Shown here: positions 5,629-11,475 of the stretch, piece by piece
Position numbering within the stretch: position 1 is the stretch's first letter
How the letters are laid out: each line of letters starts with the position of its first letter
Origin: Myxococcales bacterium
Lineage (GTDB): Bacteria; Myxococcota_C; UBA6777
Direction of reading: 5' to 3'
Assembly: GCA_027005175.1 (NCBI GenBank)
Contig: JALTMC010000662.1
Location: forward strand, 996 to 12,470
Length of the DNA stretch: 11,475 nucleotides
Position numbers and translations under genes: made by a program
Notes under the pieces: generated by a model
The model's input: the letters and a program-made list of their open reading frames with translations, nothing else
What the model was told of the DNA's origin: nothing
Database searches by the model: none

Positions 5629-8481
5629 TCAGGAATCGAGCAAATACATTCCAAGCGCAACACCGCGATGCCAGGGTGGCATATGACGGACTACTGGTGC
5701 TACAGGTCTCTGTGCACGATCGGCCCACATACTTCGGCTCTCTTCGCCGGGTGCCATCATCCAGCCATTTTGCCATTGAAGACCAGGACACAGTGCATCC
5801 CACTGCTGGTCATTCAGCAACGTGCTGTAGTCAGCAAGTGGATCGAGGCCGTCTCTTTTTTGGTCTCCGTATAACGACAACACACCCAGCATTCCCTTGC
5901 GCTTCTGCTTGCCTTGTAGCAACAGCGTATGATTGCAACGACGACGACGCAACACGATTTGGAACTCCCCACTCTCAGGGTGGTACTGGTATTCCCCCTG
6001 GTTTTTGGGTTGAAAGCCTTGCATGTTGTGAAAGTCAACATACAGGTTGTCTCGAATCGCATCTGCTACTTGCTTTGGGGTATATCCGCTCCAAAGCCGG
6101 GCAGGTTTTTCTTTGTGGCGCCACAGTTCCCGGCGTACAATATCCGAAAGATACCCCGCGCTGGCCCGCAGAGTTAGGCAGCGTTCCTGAACAGCATCAC
6201 GGCGCATCTGAGTTGCGAGAGCATTGTCCTGGCTCATCTCCCAAAGCCCCAGCATAATTCGAATCGAACCCGTTCCACCGAGGGGATCGGGAAGTTCGAG
6301 TGTTGGGTATTGAAAGAGATACTCCAGCTGATCGCGCAGCAACGCAAAGTTCTCTGGTTGTTGTAGATCCAGGGCTTCACCGTCGAGGTGGAAAGGAGGG
6401 GCACTGAACAGCAGAGAAGGTAGGGTTCCAGGAGCTGTATTTCCAAGGATCTGTTTCATGCGCTCTGTCGTAATGCGCTCGCGTTCTTCCAAACCATCAA
6501 GGTTGACAAAAGCAAAGGACAGCTTCCCCTCGTTGACCATAAGCATCGGGAAGCTACCTGTTAGCTCATGGTGTCGGGCTTGGTATAGACGGAAAACCTG
6601 ATAGCCTGGATCGTGCAGTAACGCCAGTTGATGAGTGTCTCGAACCACACGAGTCCCTGACCAGGCAGCGAGAGGCTGCTGCTCTTTTTCTCGAAAGGCA
6701 TCCCACCACTCTCTCATACTCCAACGTTGCAGGTCTTTCAGACGTTCTTCTACGCCTAATCCACGAACGCCTTCTTCTGCCAGTACTTGAGGGCGTGGGT
6801 CGTTGTCATTCACACGAGCTGCGATCGGTAGTTTCCCTTCCGGCCAAAGCAGCAAATGTCCATGTACTTTTCGTTTGTTCTCCGTCTGAATCTCGACTTC
6901 GTAGAGGTTCAGTAACTTATGGGGGGAAGGCAATGCATGAAACGATGTAAAGTGGGCCTGTTCTTTGGATTCATCCGTATCAATGATTCGACCATCAAGG
7001 ATCATTCCAGGCTTTCGTGAAGGCGTTTGTGCAGGCTTCGCCATCGCACCTGCTTGCGATTCTCCCCCTAAAGATGGTGGCTTGGACGACGATGCACCAC
7101 CAAACGCTGCATGCAGGGCCTGCTTGGCCGCACTATTTGTGACAGGAGTGGCGCTGCGTGTCGGCAGCCCGGATAGAAAGGAACTTCCAAGCCCGGCGGG
7201 AGACACAGGATTCGATAACGCTGACTGCGTAGGGCCAGTGGTCGCCGGTTGTGCCAACTGCGTAGGCTTTGAAGCCTTCGTTTCTTTCGTTTCTTGCTGG
7301 ACTGGTTTGGTCACCTCGTTGTTTCGCTCTTGATTCTTCAGGCGTCCTTCCGACATCAAGCGGCGTCCTGCATCAAGGATCCCCCCTGTTGGGAAACCTC
7401 CTGCAACCTGGTTTGATTCTGAATGTGAAGGTTGGCTCTCTGAACGGCGAAGCCTGGGCTCATTTTTCTCAGAGAGTATCTCAGCACCCAAGGGAATCCG
7501 ATCGCGAGACACACGACGTTGAATATAACCACCACCTGGCACGATATCCGGGTGGAACTCTCGCACCAGCACTGTACCATCATCCGGTCTCTGTACACTT
7601 GAAGAAGCTTGCGAGTCTCTGCGTTGTTCAACGTTGCGCTGCTCCGACCGAGACGCTCTGTTGGAAGACGCCCTTGGTTTCCGCTCTTTCTGCTCCTTCT
7701 GTGCTTCTGTAGAGGAGGGCTCCACTCCCCCTCGTTTCCGACGCTTTGAAACCATCTGACGAAATGCTGCCAGAGGATTCTCTCCTGTTGCTGCCTTTTC
7801 TTTCTCCTGTACGTCTACATTGCTAGACTGTACTGGCGTTACTTGCGTATCTTTTGACTTTTTGGCCGCAGGCCTTGTCACAGCCGACTTCTTGGACGCC
7901 ACCTTCTTTTTTGAAGATGTCTTCTTGGACGCCACCTTCTTTTTTGAAGATGTCTTCTTGGACGCCACCTTCTTTTTTGAAGATGTTTCCTTGGACGCCA
8001 CCTTCTTTTTTGAAGATGTTTCCTTGGACGCCACCTTCTTTTTTGAAGATGTTTCCTTGGACGCCACCTTCTTTTTTGAAGATGTCTTCTTGGACGCCAC
8101 TTGTTGTTTGGGTGCCGCTTTGGAAACGGCTCTCTTGGAGCTCGCTTTTTGGGGAGCTTTCTTCTTGGTCGAAGTCTTCTTCTTCTTGGAAGAAACTTTG
8201 GAAGCGGTCTTCTTGGAAGCAACTTTGGAAGCGGTCTTCTTGGAAGCAACTTTGGAAGCGGCCTTCTTGGCGGCAACTTTGGAAGCGGTCTTCTTGGTTG
8301 AAGTCTTCTTCTTGCTTGTGGCTTTTTGGGGGGACGTCTTTCGGGGTGCAGGTTTTTTCTTTGTTGCAGTCGTCTGGGTAGACGTCGATCCTTTTGAAGG
8401 TGTTGTCTTTTTCGTGGGTGACACCTTCTTCTTAGAGGTGCTGGTCTTCTTCTTGCTTGCAGGAGTTTTTGTTTTTGCCAT
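5629..8481 (-). CDS. Histone H1-like Lys/Ala/Ser-rich repeat protein fused to an unrecognised C-terminal domain
   Basis: The 950-residue protein has three parts. Residues 1-210 are almost only Lys, Ser, Thr, Ala and Val, as in bacterial histone H1-like tails (HctB or AlgP type). They contain four 9-residue repeats KKTASKVAS (63-98) and six 11-residue repeats VASKKTSSKKK (128-193). This region is strongly basic and would bind DNA, RNA or another polyanion. Residues 211-490 are low-complexity, polar and probably disordered, with a basic SKRRKRGG patch near 245. Residues about 492-950 look globular (GMILDGRIIDTDE, HGHLLLWPEGKLPIAARV, LWEMSQDNALATQMRRDAVQERC, GVLSLYGDQKRDGLDPLADYSTLL). I do not recognise this domain and see no catalytic signature. 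There is no signal peptide or membrane segment. The ATG at 8481 has only a weak aacgga Shine-Dalgarno. It is divergent from uppP and lies 24 bp upstream of the acyl-CoA dehydrogenase. Confidence 0.8.
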   Translation of the reverse strand: MAKTKTPASKKKTSTSKKKVSPTKKTTPSKGSTSTQTTATKKKPAPRKTSPQKATSKKKTSTKKTASKVAAKKAASKVASKKTASKVASKKTASKVSSKKKKTSTKKKAPQKASSKRAVSKAAPKQQVASKKTSSKKKVASKETSSKKKVASKETSSKKKVASKETSSKKKVASKKTSSKKKVASKKTSSKKKVASKKSAVTRPAAKKSKDTQVTPVQSSNVDVQEKEKAATGENPLAAFRQMVSKRRKRGGVEPSSTEAQKEQKERKPRASSNRASRSEQRNVEQRRDSQASSSVQRPDDGTVLVREFHPDIVPGGGYIQRRVSRDRIPLGAEILSEKNEPRLRRSESQPSHSESNQVAGGFPTGGILDAGRRLMSEGRLKNQERNNEVTKPVQQETKETKASKPTQLAQPATTGPTQSALSNPVSPAGLGSSFLSGLPTRSATPVTNSAAKQALHAAFGGASSSKPPSLGGESQAGAMAKPAQTPSRKPGMILDGRIIDTDESKEQAHFTSFHALPSPHKLLNLYEVEIQTENKRKVHGHLLLWPEGKLPIAARVNDNDPRPQVLAEEGVRGLGVEERLKDLQRWSMREWWDAFREKEQQPLAAWSGTRVVRDTHQLALLHDPGYQVFRLYQARHHELTGSFPMLMVNEGKLSFAFVNLDGLEERERITTERMKQILGNTAPGTLPSLLFSAPPFHLDGEALDLQQPENFALLRDQLEYLFQYPTLELPDPLGGTGSIRIMLGLWEMSQDNALATQMRRDAVQERCLTLRASAGYLSDIVRRELWRHKEKPARLWSGYTPKQVADAIRDNLYVDFHNMQGFQPKNQGEYQYHPESGEFQIVLRRRRCNHTLLLQGKQKRKGMLGVLSLYGDQKRDGLDPLADYSTLLNDQQWDALCPGLQWQNGWMMAPGEESRSMWADRAQRPVAPVVRHMPPWHRGVALGMYLLDS
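7903..8100 (-). repeat. 33-bp tandem repeat, six copies, encoding VASK(K/E)TSSKKK
   Basis: Six consecutive 33-bp units encode VASKKTSSKKK or VASKETSSKKK, followed by a partial VASKKSA. In protein order the variants run K, E, E, E, K, K. The units are otherwise essentially identical in DNA, and the K-to-E change is aag to gaa. This pattern indicates recent expansion by slippage or unequal exchange. Confidence 0.97.
8188..8295 (-). repeat. 27-bp tandem repeat, four copies, encoding KKTASKVAS
   Basis: Four 9-residue units encode KKTASKVAA, KKAASKVAS, KKTASKVAS and KKTASKVSS within the H1-like tail. It is a second repeat family with a different period from the neighbouring 33-bp array. Confidence 0.93.
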
Positions 8482-8636
8482 TGTCCGTTAACTTGTGCTT
8501 CTAGGTCTAATTGCGTTATCGAAGGGAATGATGCGTGAATCAATAACATAGCTTTGCGTGTGTTTCAATGTGGTAGAGGGAGTTTGTTATGAGAAACTAT
8601 CATGGAAATAATTTGAATTAAGCCTGAGGGGATGTG
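8482..8636. promoter_or_regulatory. Divergent intergenic region between the H1-like gene and uppP
   Basis: These 155 bp must carry promoters for both directions. On the minus strand a TTGAAA hexamer lies near 8571, but no good -10 is correctly spaced. On the plus strand TTATGA near 8587 and TATCAT near 8598 are possible -10 elements without a convincing -35. A Shine-Dalgarno gagggg at 8625-8630 precedes the uppP ATG. No operator-like dyad was identified. Confidence 0.35.
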
Positions 8637-9470
8637 ATGCGGGTAATCGATGCTATTGGTCTGGGGATTCTACAAGGTTTGACAGAGTTTTTACCTGTGT
8701 CTTCCAGTGGACATTTGGCTGTGGGTCAGAAGATCTTGGGCTACCAACCCAAAGAGCAGATACTGTTTGATGTTGTCGTACATCTCGGCACTCTGGCTGT
8801 CATTCTTTGGGTTTATCGAAGCTCATTGCTACAGTATCTGAGAGGTTCAAAGGAATTTTTTGTGGGGGAAAAGAAGGAGGGTTCTTTTGTCCAGCGATTT
8901 TGGCAAGAGTCAACACTTCGTGAGATCGTTTGGATTGGGGTTGCGACAGTACCGACCGGCTTCATTGGTATTGCGTTTCGCAAGCAGTTAGAGCACGCTT
9001 TTGCTTCTCTCAATGCTATCGGCATATTGTTTGCGATCACTGGTCTTATCTTATGGTTTACGCGTTCAAATGATGATGGTGGCACCACGATTTCCGAGTT
9101 GAAATGGTGGCAGCCTTTGGTTCTTGGTCTCGCGCAGGGCTTTGCCATCCTACCGGGTATTAGTCGATCAGGCACAACGATCGCCGTCGCTCTTTTGCTC
9201 GGGATGCGACGTGATGAAGCGGCCCGGATGTCCTTCTTACTTGCCATCCCGGCGATCGGTGGAGCGACTCTCCTGGAAGGTCGAAAGCTTCACGGTATTC
9301 CCGAGGAGTGGCTCGCTCTTATCCTTGGAGGACTCGCTGCAACAGTTTCTGGCTATTTGGCACTTTTGTACCTGATCCGCCTTGTGAAACAAGGCCAACT
9401 CTCTTGGTTCTCCATCTATCTCTGGATGCTCTCGGCAGCAGTCTTAACAAAGGTCTGGGTGCTGGGTTGA
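8637..9470 (+). CDS. uppP: Undecaprenyl-diphosphatase UppP (BacA)
   Basis: UppP is an integral membrane phosphatase. It dephosphorylates undecaprenyl pyrophosphate to regenerate the lipid carrier for peptidoglycan and other envelope polymers, and extra copies confer bacitracin tolerance. Box 1 is QGLTEFLPVSSSGH (13-26) and box 2 is PGISRSGTT (173-181) with R177, both matching the BacA/UppP family. Several hydrophobic helices surround them, such as LAVILWVY and LALILGGLAATVSGYLALLYLI. At 277 residues it is full length. Residue 13 is Gln where E. coli has Glu, a common variant in the family. I chose the ATG at 8637 rather than the GTG at 8634 because gagggg then lies six bases upstream. The stop overlaps the start of a PIN-domain remnant. 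The next gene is convergent. Confidence 0.97.
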   Translation: MRVIDAIGLGILQGLTEFLPVSSSGHLAVGQKILGYQPKEQILFDVVVHLGTLAVILWVYRSSLLQYLRGSKEFFVGEKKEGSFVQRFWQESTLREIVWIGVATVPTGFIGIAFRKQLEHAFASLNAIGILFAITGLILWFTRSNDDGGTTISELKWWQPLVLGLAQGFAILPGISRSGTTIAVALLLGMRRDEAARMSFLLAIPAIGGATLLEGRKLHGIPEEWLALILGGLAATVSGYLALLYLIRLVKQGQLSWFSIYLWMLSAAVLTKVWVLG

Positions 9471-9634
9471 TACTGCTGGATACACATATTTGGATCGGGT
9501 TGGCAGATGAAAGTGGGCGGCTTACCAAAAAAGATAAGCTGAGCATAGAGCAGCATCGGGATGGTCTTGGTGTGAGTGCTATATCATGTTGGGAAATCGC
9601 CAAGCTCGTAGAGTATGGCACCCGCGAAGTATAG
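9467..9634 (+). pseudogene. Truncated VapC-like PIN-domain toxin remnant
   Basis: The frame opens with a TTG that overlaps the uppP stop (ttga, 9467-9470) and runs 55 residues to TAG. LILLDTHIWIGLADESGRLTKK and VSAISCWEIAKLVEYG match the N-terminal half of VapC/PIN endoribonucleases. The first acidic residue (LDTH) and the second (SCWEIA) are kept. Intact VapC proteins of this type are about 125-135 residues. The second half, with the remaining acidic residues and the last strands, is missing and the frame simply ends. No antitoxin ORF lies directly upstream, since uppP occupies that position. It has no independent Shine-Dalgarno, so any translation would depend on coupling to uppP. It is most likely a non-functional remnant of a type II toxin-antitoxin module. 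Confidence 0.75.
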
Positions 9635-9648
9635 AGTTTCGTTCCCTC

Positions 9649-10680
9649 TTATGGGGACTCCTTTTGGAGTTTTGTGAGTGCCTGACGGAAGGCCCGGGCA
9701 TCTTCGAAGTGGAGCATCGCAACGAGAAGAGACTGTAGCTGCTCTAAGGAGAGACTGCGGAGTCGCTCTAAGGTGGACTCACGCATCCTAGGGAAACGCT
9801 GCTTGGCCTGAGCGTAGAGAGCATCGAGGAAAAGTAACCGGGATGATTCTTTTTCAACCTCAATACCTTTTTCAATACCTTTTTCAATACCTTTTTCAAT
9901 ACCTTTTTCAATACCTTTTTCAATACCTTTTTGTATGAGGTATTTTCCAAAAGGATTTTGTTCGAGGGTTTCCATATTAAGAATCTCCTTGAGTTCGTCA
10001 ATGTGGTGTTTGCGGGAGAGAAAGAATACAGCCATCGCCAAAAGGTCTTGTTGCCTCTCATGAGACAAGTCTGACTCTAGTATCAGGCGTTGTAACCTTT
10101 TGATCAAGGGCCTACTTTTTTTGAGTGAAGGTTGGTTGAGTCCTTTCATCAGTGCTGCAAAAGGAAGAAGGAAAACAGGAGCAGTCTGAAGAAACTCGTG
10201 AGCATTGTATTTGCCTGGTAGCCAGATCTCTCTCCACTGAATCCAGGCTTGAACGGTATCTCCCACTCGCATCTCGCCTTCACGGTCTCGAAACCAAGCG
10301 TCAGGAGGCCAGCCTGTGGGAGCGTTCTCCCCCACATACCAAACGATACTGCGAACAGGGAGTTTTTCTTTTTCGTAGAGGCCCCAGCCGTACATCCCTA
10401 AGCGTCGCTCGATGTGAGCTTTGTAACTCGATTCAAATTCCAGATGTTCCAAGAACTGGAGCTGTTGGCCTTCTCGTTCTTGGGTGATCTTCCAAACTCT
10501 GTCACTGAGGCGATGCATGATCTCAACTTCTCCTCCAACGGATTCGCAGGCGATTACCTCGTCTAATTCTCCCAAATAACGGAGTAACTCCATTCCAAAG
10601 TGATCAGCCAAGTGCTTCAAGAGTGCATCAAACGGGGTGCCTTTGGATTGATTGTCGGGTTCTGGATAGATCTCTGTCAT
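9649..10680 (-). CDS. Rpn-like PD-(D/E)XK family protein with GIEK repeat
   Basis: The 343-residue protein resembles the Rpn/transposase_31-like or DUF4351-containing nuclease-fold proteins common in cyanobacteria and some other phyla. The core is DRVWKITQEREGQQLQFLEHLEFES, with D60 and E81-x-E83 taking the place of the usual D...E-x-K/Q residues. It is followed by RRLGMYGWGLYEKEKLPVRSIVWYVGE (about 92-118). Residues 251-274 are six perfect KGIE units, and the tail (275-343) is helical and charged. Such proteins have been linked to recA-independent recombination in E. coli, but the function here is unknown. I start at the ATG at 10680, which has gaggag seven bases upstream, rather than the in-frame ATG at 10725, which has no such site. 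No partner transposase is nearby. Confidence 0.75.
   Translation of the reverse strand: MTEIYPEPDNQSKGTPFDALLKHLADHFGMELLRYLGELDEVIACESVGGEVEIMHRLSDRVWKITQEREGQQLQFLEHLEFESSYKAHIERRLGMYGWGLYEKEKLPVRSIVWYVGENAPTGWPPDAWFRDREGEMRVGDTVQAWIQWREIWLPGKYNAHEFLQTAPVFLLPFAALMKGLNQPSLKKSRPLIKRLQRLILESDLSHERQQDLLAMAVFFLSRKHHIDELKEILNMETLEQNPFGKYLIQKGIEKGIEKGIEKGIEKGIEKGIEVEKESSRLLFLDALYAQAKQRFPRMRESTLERLRSLSLEQLQSLLVAMLHFEDARAFRQALTKLQKESP
9656..9673 (+). terminator. Weak hairpin plus T run downstream of uppP
   Basis: actcc (9657-9661) pairs with ggagt (9666-9670) around a tttt loop and is followed by ttt. It could terminate uppP transcription on the plus strand, but the stem has only five pairs and it lies inside the 3' end of the convergent Rpn-like gene. 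Confidence 0.25.
9861..9932 (-). repeat. 12-bp perfect tandem repeat, six copies (GIEK)
   Basis: The plus-strand unit caatacctttt plus t is repeated six times without change, encoding KGIE in the Rpn-like protein. The perfect identity indicates recent slippage. Because the unit is a multiple of three, copy-number change keeps the frame and alters the length of a predicted helix. Confidence 0.97.
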
Positions 10681-10760
10681 CCGTAGGACTCCTCTTTTTC
10701 GTGGGGTTCCAATGATTCCTGCCATGCTTCAGTTCATTGGGCTGAAAAGTCCTACCGCAA

Positions 10761-10768
10761 ATTATATA
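10761..10768 (-). promoter_or_regulatory. Probable -10 element for the Rpn-like gene
   Basis: The minus strand reads tggtatataat, a good TATAAT (or an extended -10, TGG-TATATA), about 80 bases before the chosen ATG. No clear -35 lies 17 bases upstream (accgaa), so an extended -10 reading is preferred. Confidence 0.4.
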
Positions 10769-10867
10769 CCAATGTGGATGAGGTTCGGTGGTTGAGTGTA
10801 GATTGTTGAAAGAAGAGGGGATTGTCTATTGTATCGAACAGCGATGGGTCACAGTAGAGTTCGCTGT

Positions 10868-10929
10868 CTGTCCACAATCTGGACAGGCAACGAACACTTG
10901 CCTGTCCAGATTGTGGACAGGCAAGTGTT
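10868..10929. repeat. Nested palindromes: 23-bp inverted repeat and overlapping 16-bp hairpin
   Basis: The arm at 10868-10890 (ctgtccacaatctgga and following) is perfectly inverted at 10898-10920 across a 7-base spacer. Each arm is itself a ctgtcca/tggacag hairpin with a 5-base loop, caatc in the first and gattg in the second. The second extends to a perfect 16-bp stem, aacacttgcctgtcca (10893-10908) with 10914-10929. At least two mutually exclusive folds are possible. No T tract follows, so a plain terminator is unlikely. Confidence 0.9.
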
Positions 10930-10937
10930 GCCCTTTT

Positions 10938-10999
10938 GGTCAGGCAAATGAAGTGGAGTGGGTGGTCAGGCAGATGAAGTGGAGTGGGTGGTCAGGCAA
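10938..10999 (+). repeat. 26-bp direct repeat, two copies plus a 10-bp partial
   Basis: Units at 10938-10963 and 10964-10989 begin ggtcaggca and end agtggagtgggt, differing at one base (aaatg versus agatg). A third partial ggtcaggcaa follows at 10990-10999. The caggcaa core is shared with the palindromes immediately upstream, so both belong to one repeat patch. Confidence 0.93.
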
Positions 11000-11080
11000 C
11001 TGTTATGGTTGGGGATAATCCTACAGATAACTGGTCAAGTAGGTCGGATCAACAGCTAACGCTGTCTGATTTGTGGGATA

Positions 11081-11128
11081 TGAAAGCATCCCATCAAAAT
11101 TCTTCAGAATCTTGATGGGATGCTATCA
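11081..11128 (-). terminator. Strong hairpin, probable terminator of the right-edge gene
   Basis: agcatcccatcaa (11085-11097) pairs perfectly with ttgatgggatgct (11112-11124). It extends inward by four pairs after one mismatch to a ttca loop, and outward by three pairs after one mismatch. It lies about ten bases past the stop of the minus-strand gene. The T tract on the minus strand is short (ttt at the stem end), so it may act by folding or as a bidirectional terminator. Confidence 0.6.
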
Positions 11129-11138
11129 TTGTCTTTTG

Positions 11139-11475
11139 TTATACTTCGATTTCGCCAGCTTTGACAGCGTGGTCGAAGGTCAAAAATAAAGTCGCGATGC
11201 TCTTTTGTTCAAGGTGGCGTCGGTAGTCTGCATCCAGCTTTCCTGACTCACCAACCTGGCTTTGAAGCAACTTGTCAACGAGGGCGGATTTCTCACCACC
11301 AAACTCGTCTTTCAAACGATTGCCGATATTGTAAAGCTTGATGACTTTTTTGTTGGAGAGGCTACCATTGCCATCATCGGTACCAAGCAAGCGTGCTTTG
11401 AGTTCTGCGTCAGACTCGCCATCTTCACGGTCAAGATATTTGATGACCTTGTCGATGACTTGTCCCTTGTAAGAG
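11139..11475 (-). CDS. Hypothetical protein, C-terminal 112 residues; 5' end outside window
   Basis: The frame stays open to the right edge, so the TTG at 11390 is not the real start. The visible part reads from SYKGQVIDKVIKYLDREDGES through GNGSLSNKKVIKLYNIGNRLKDEFGG to HAVKAGEIEV. It is charged, probably alpha-helical, and without membrane segments, cysteines or a motif I recognise. A strong hairpin follows the stop codon, suggesting that it is the last gene of its transcript. I cannot assign a function. Confidence 0.7.
   Translation of the reverse strand, partial: SYKGQVIDKVIKYLDREDGESDAELKARLLGTDDGNGSLSNKKVIKLYNIGNRLKDEFGGEKSALVDKLLQSQVGESGKLDADYRRHLEQKSIATLFLTFDHAVKAGEIEV

Larger units (their letters stand above)
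10681..11138. other. Repeat-rich intergenic region between the Rpn-like gene and the right-edge gene
   Basis: This stretch of about 460 bp has no believable gene. It contains the Rpn-gene promoter, nested palindromes at 10868-10929, two 26-bp direct repeats at 10938-10989 and a long hairpin at 11081-11128. A 76-codon frame at 10788-11018 runs through the repeats but has no Shine-Dalgarno and a Trp/Gly-rich, repeat-derived composition, so it is not called. Confidence 0.6.

Noticed and set aside
7820-8491. 223-codon plus-strand frame rich in LDATFFFEDV repeats, membrane-like
   Set aside because: It is the antisense shadow of the Lys-rich repeat array: a 33-bp unit stays open in several frames, and Lys codons read as Phe/Leu.
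9861-9932. Short regular repeats that could suggest a CRISPR array
   Set aside because: The units are contiguous 12-mers with no spacers, and they lie in frame inside a coding region.
10868-10929. Replication origin with DnaA boxes (ttgtggaca resembles a box)
   Set aside because: The match to TTATNCACA is poor, there is no AT-rich unwinding region, and no dnaA or dnaN is nearby.
10788-11018. 76-codon plus-strand frame with CPxxGQA motifs, suggesting a zinc-ribbon protein
   Set aside because: The CPQSGQA and (in another frame) CPDCGQA strings arise from the palindromic repeats. There is no Shine-Dalgarno, and the tail is only translated 26-bp repeats.

Overview
The window looks like a chromosomal stretch of a Gram-negative bacterium with moderate GC content. 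The gene content is compatible with a myxobacterial or other deltaproteobacterial-type lineage: a hybrid c-di-GMP protein with a receiver-like domain, a histone H1-like Lys/Ala/Ser tail, a PD-(D/E)XK protein carrying a GIEK repeat, and a large acyl-CoA dehydrogenase. That placement is a weak inference. I see no rRNA, tRNA, CRISPR array, intact insertion sequence or phage gene.

Layout from left to right. (1) The 3' part of a plus-strand gene that looks like the C-terminal half of a class A beta-lactamase-like serine hydrolase. It is followed by five 11-residue repeats and an Ig-like domain. (2) A 380-bp or longer spacer with a GC-rich hairpin. (3) A plus-strand receiver-like/PAS/GGDEF/EAL protein whose c-di-GMP motifs are intact, with an extra segment inserted just before GGDEF. 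(4) A spacer of about 285 bp containing a 171-bp element bounded by perfect 13-bp inverted repeats. (5) A convergent minus-strand pair: a 950-residue protein with a histone H1-like repetitive N-terminus and an unrecognised C-terminal domain, and 24 bp downstream of it a 607-residue acyl-CoA dehydrogenase. (6) Divergent from that pair, a plus-strand uppP (undecaprenyl-diphosphatase), whose stop codon overlaps the start of a truncated VapC-like PIN-domain remnant. (7) A minus-strand Rpn-like PD-(D/E)XK protein with six perfect GIEK repeats. (8) A repeat-rich spacer with nested palindromes and two 26-bp direct repeats. (9) The 3' end of an unrecognised minus-strand gene, followed by a strong hairpin.

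The genes do not form one pathway. uppP recycles the cell-wall lipid carrier, the GGDEF/EAL protein sets c-di-GMP level, and the acyl-CoA dehydrogenase belongs to fatty or organic acyl-CoA oxidation. The only likely co-transcribed pair is the H1-like protein with the dehydrogenase. I do not see a convincing new defence or mobile system. The best leads are the 171-bp inverted-repeat element (possibly a non-autonomous element or structured RNA), the nested palindromes at 10868-10999, and the H1-like fusion protein.
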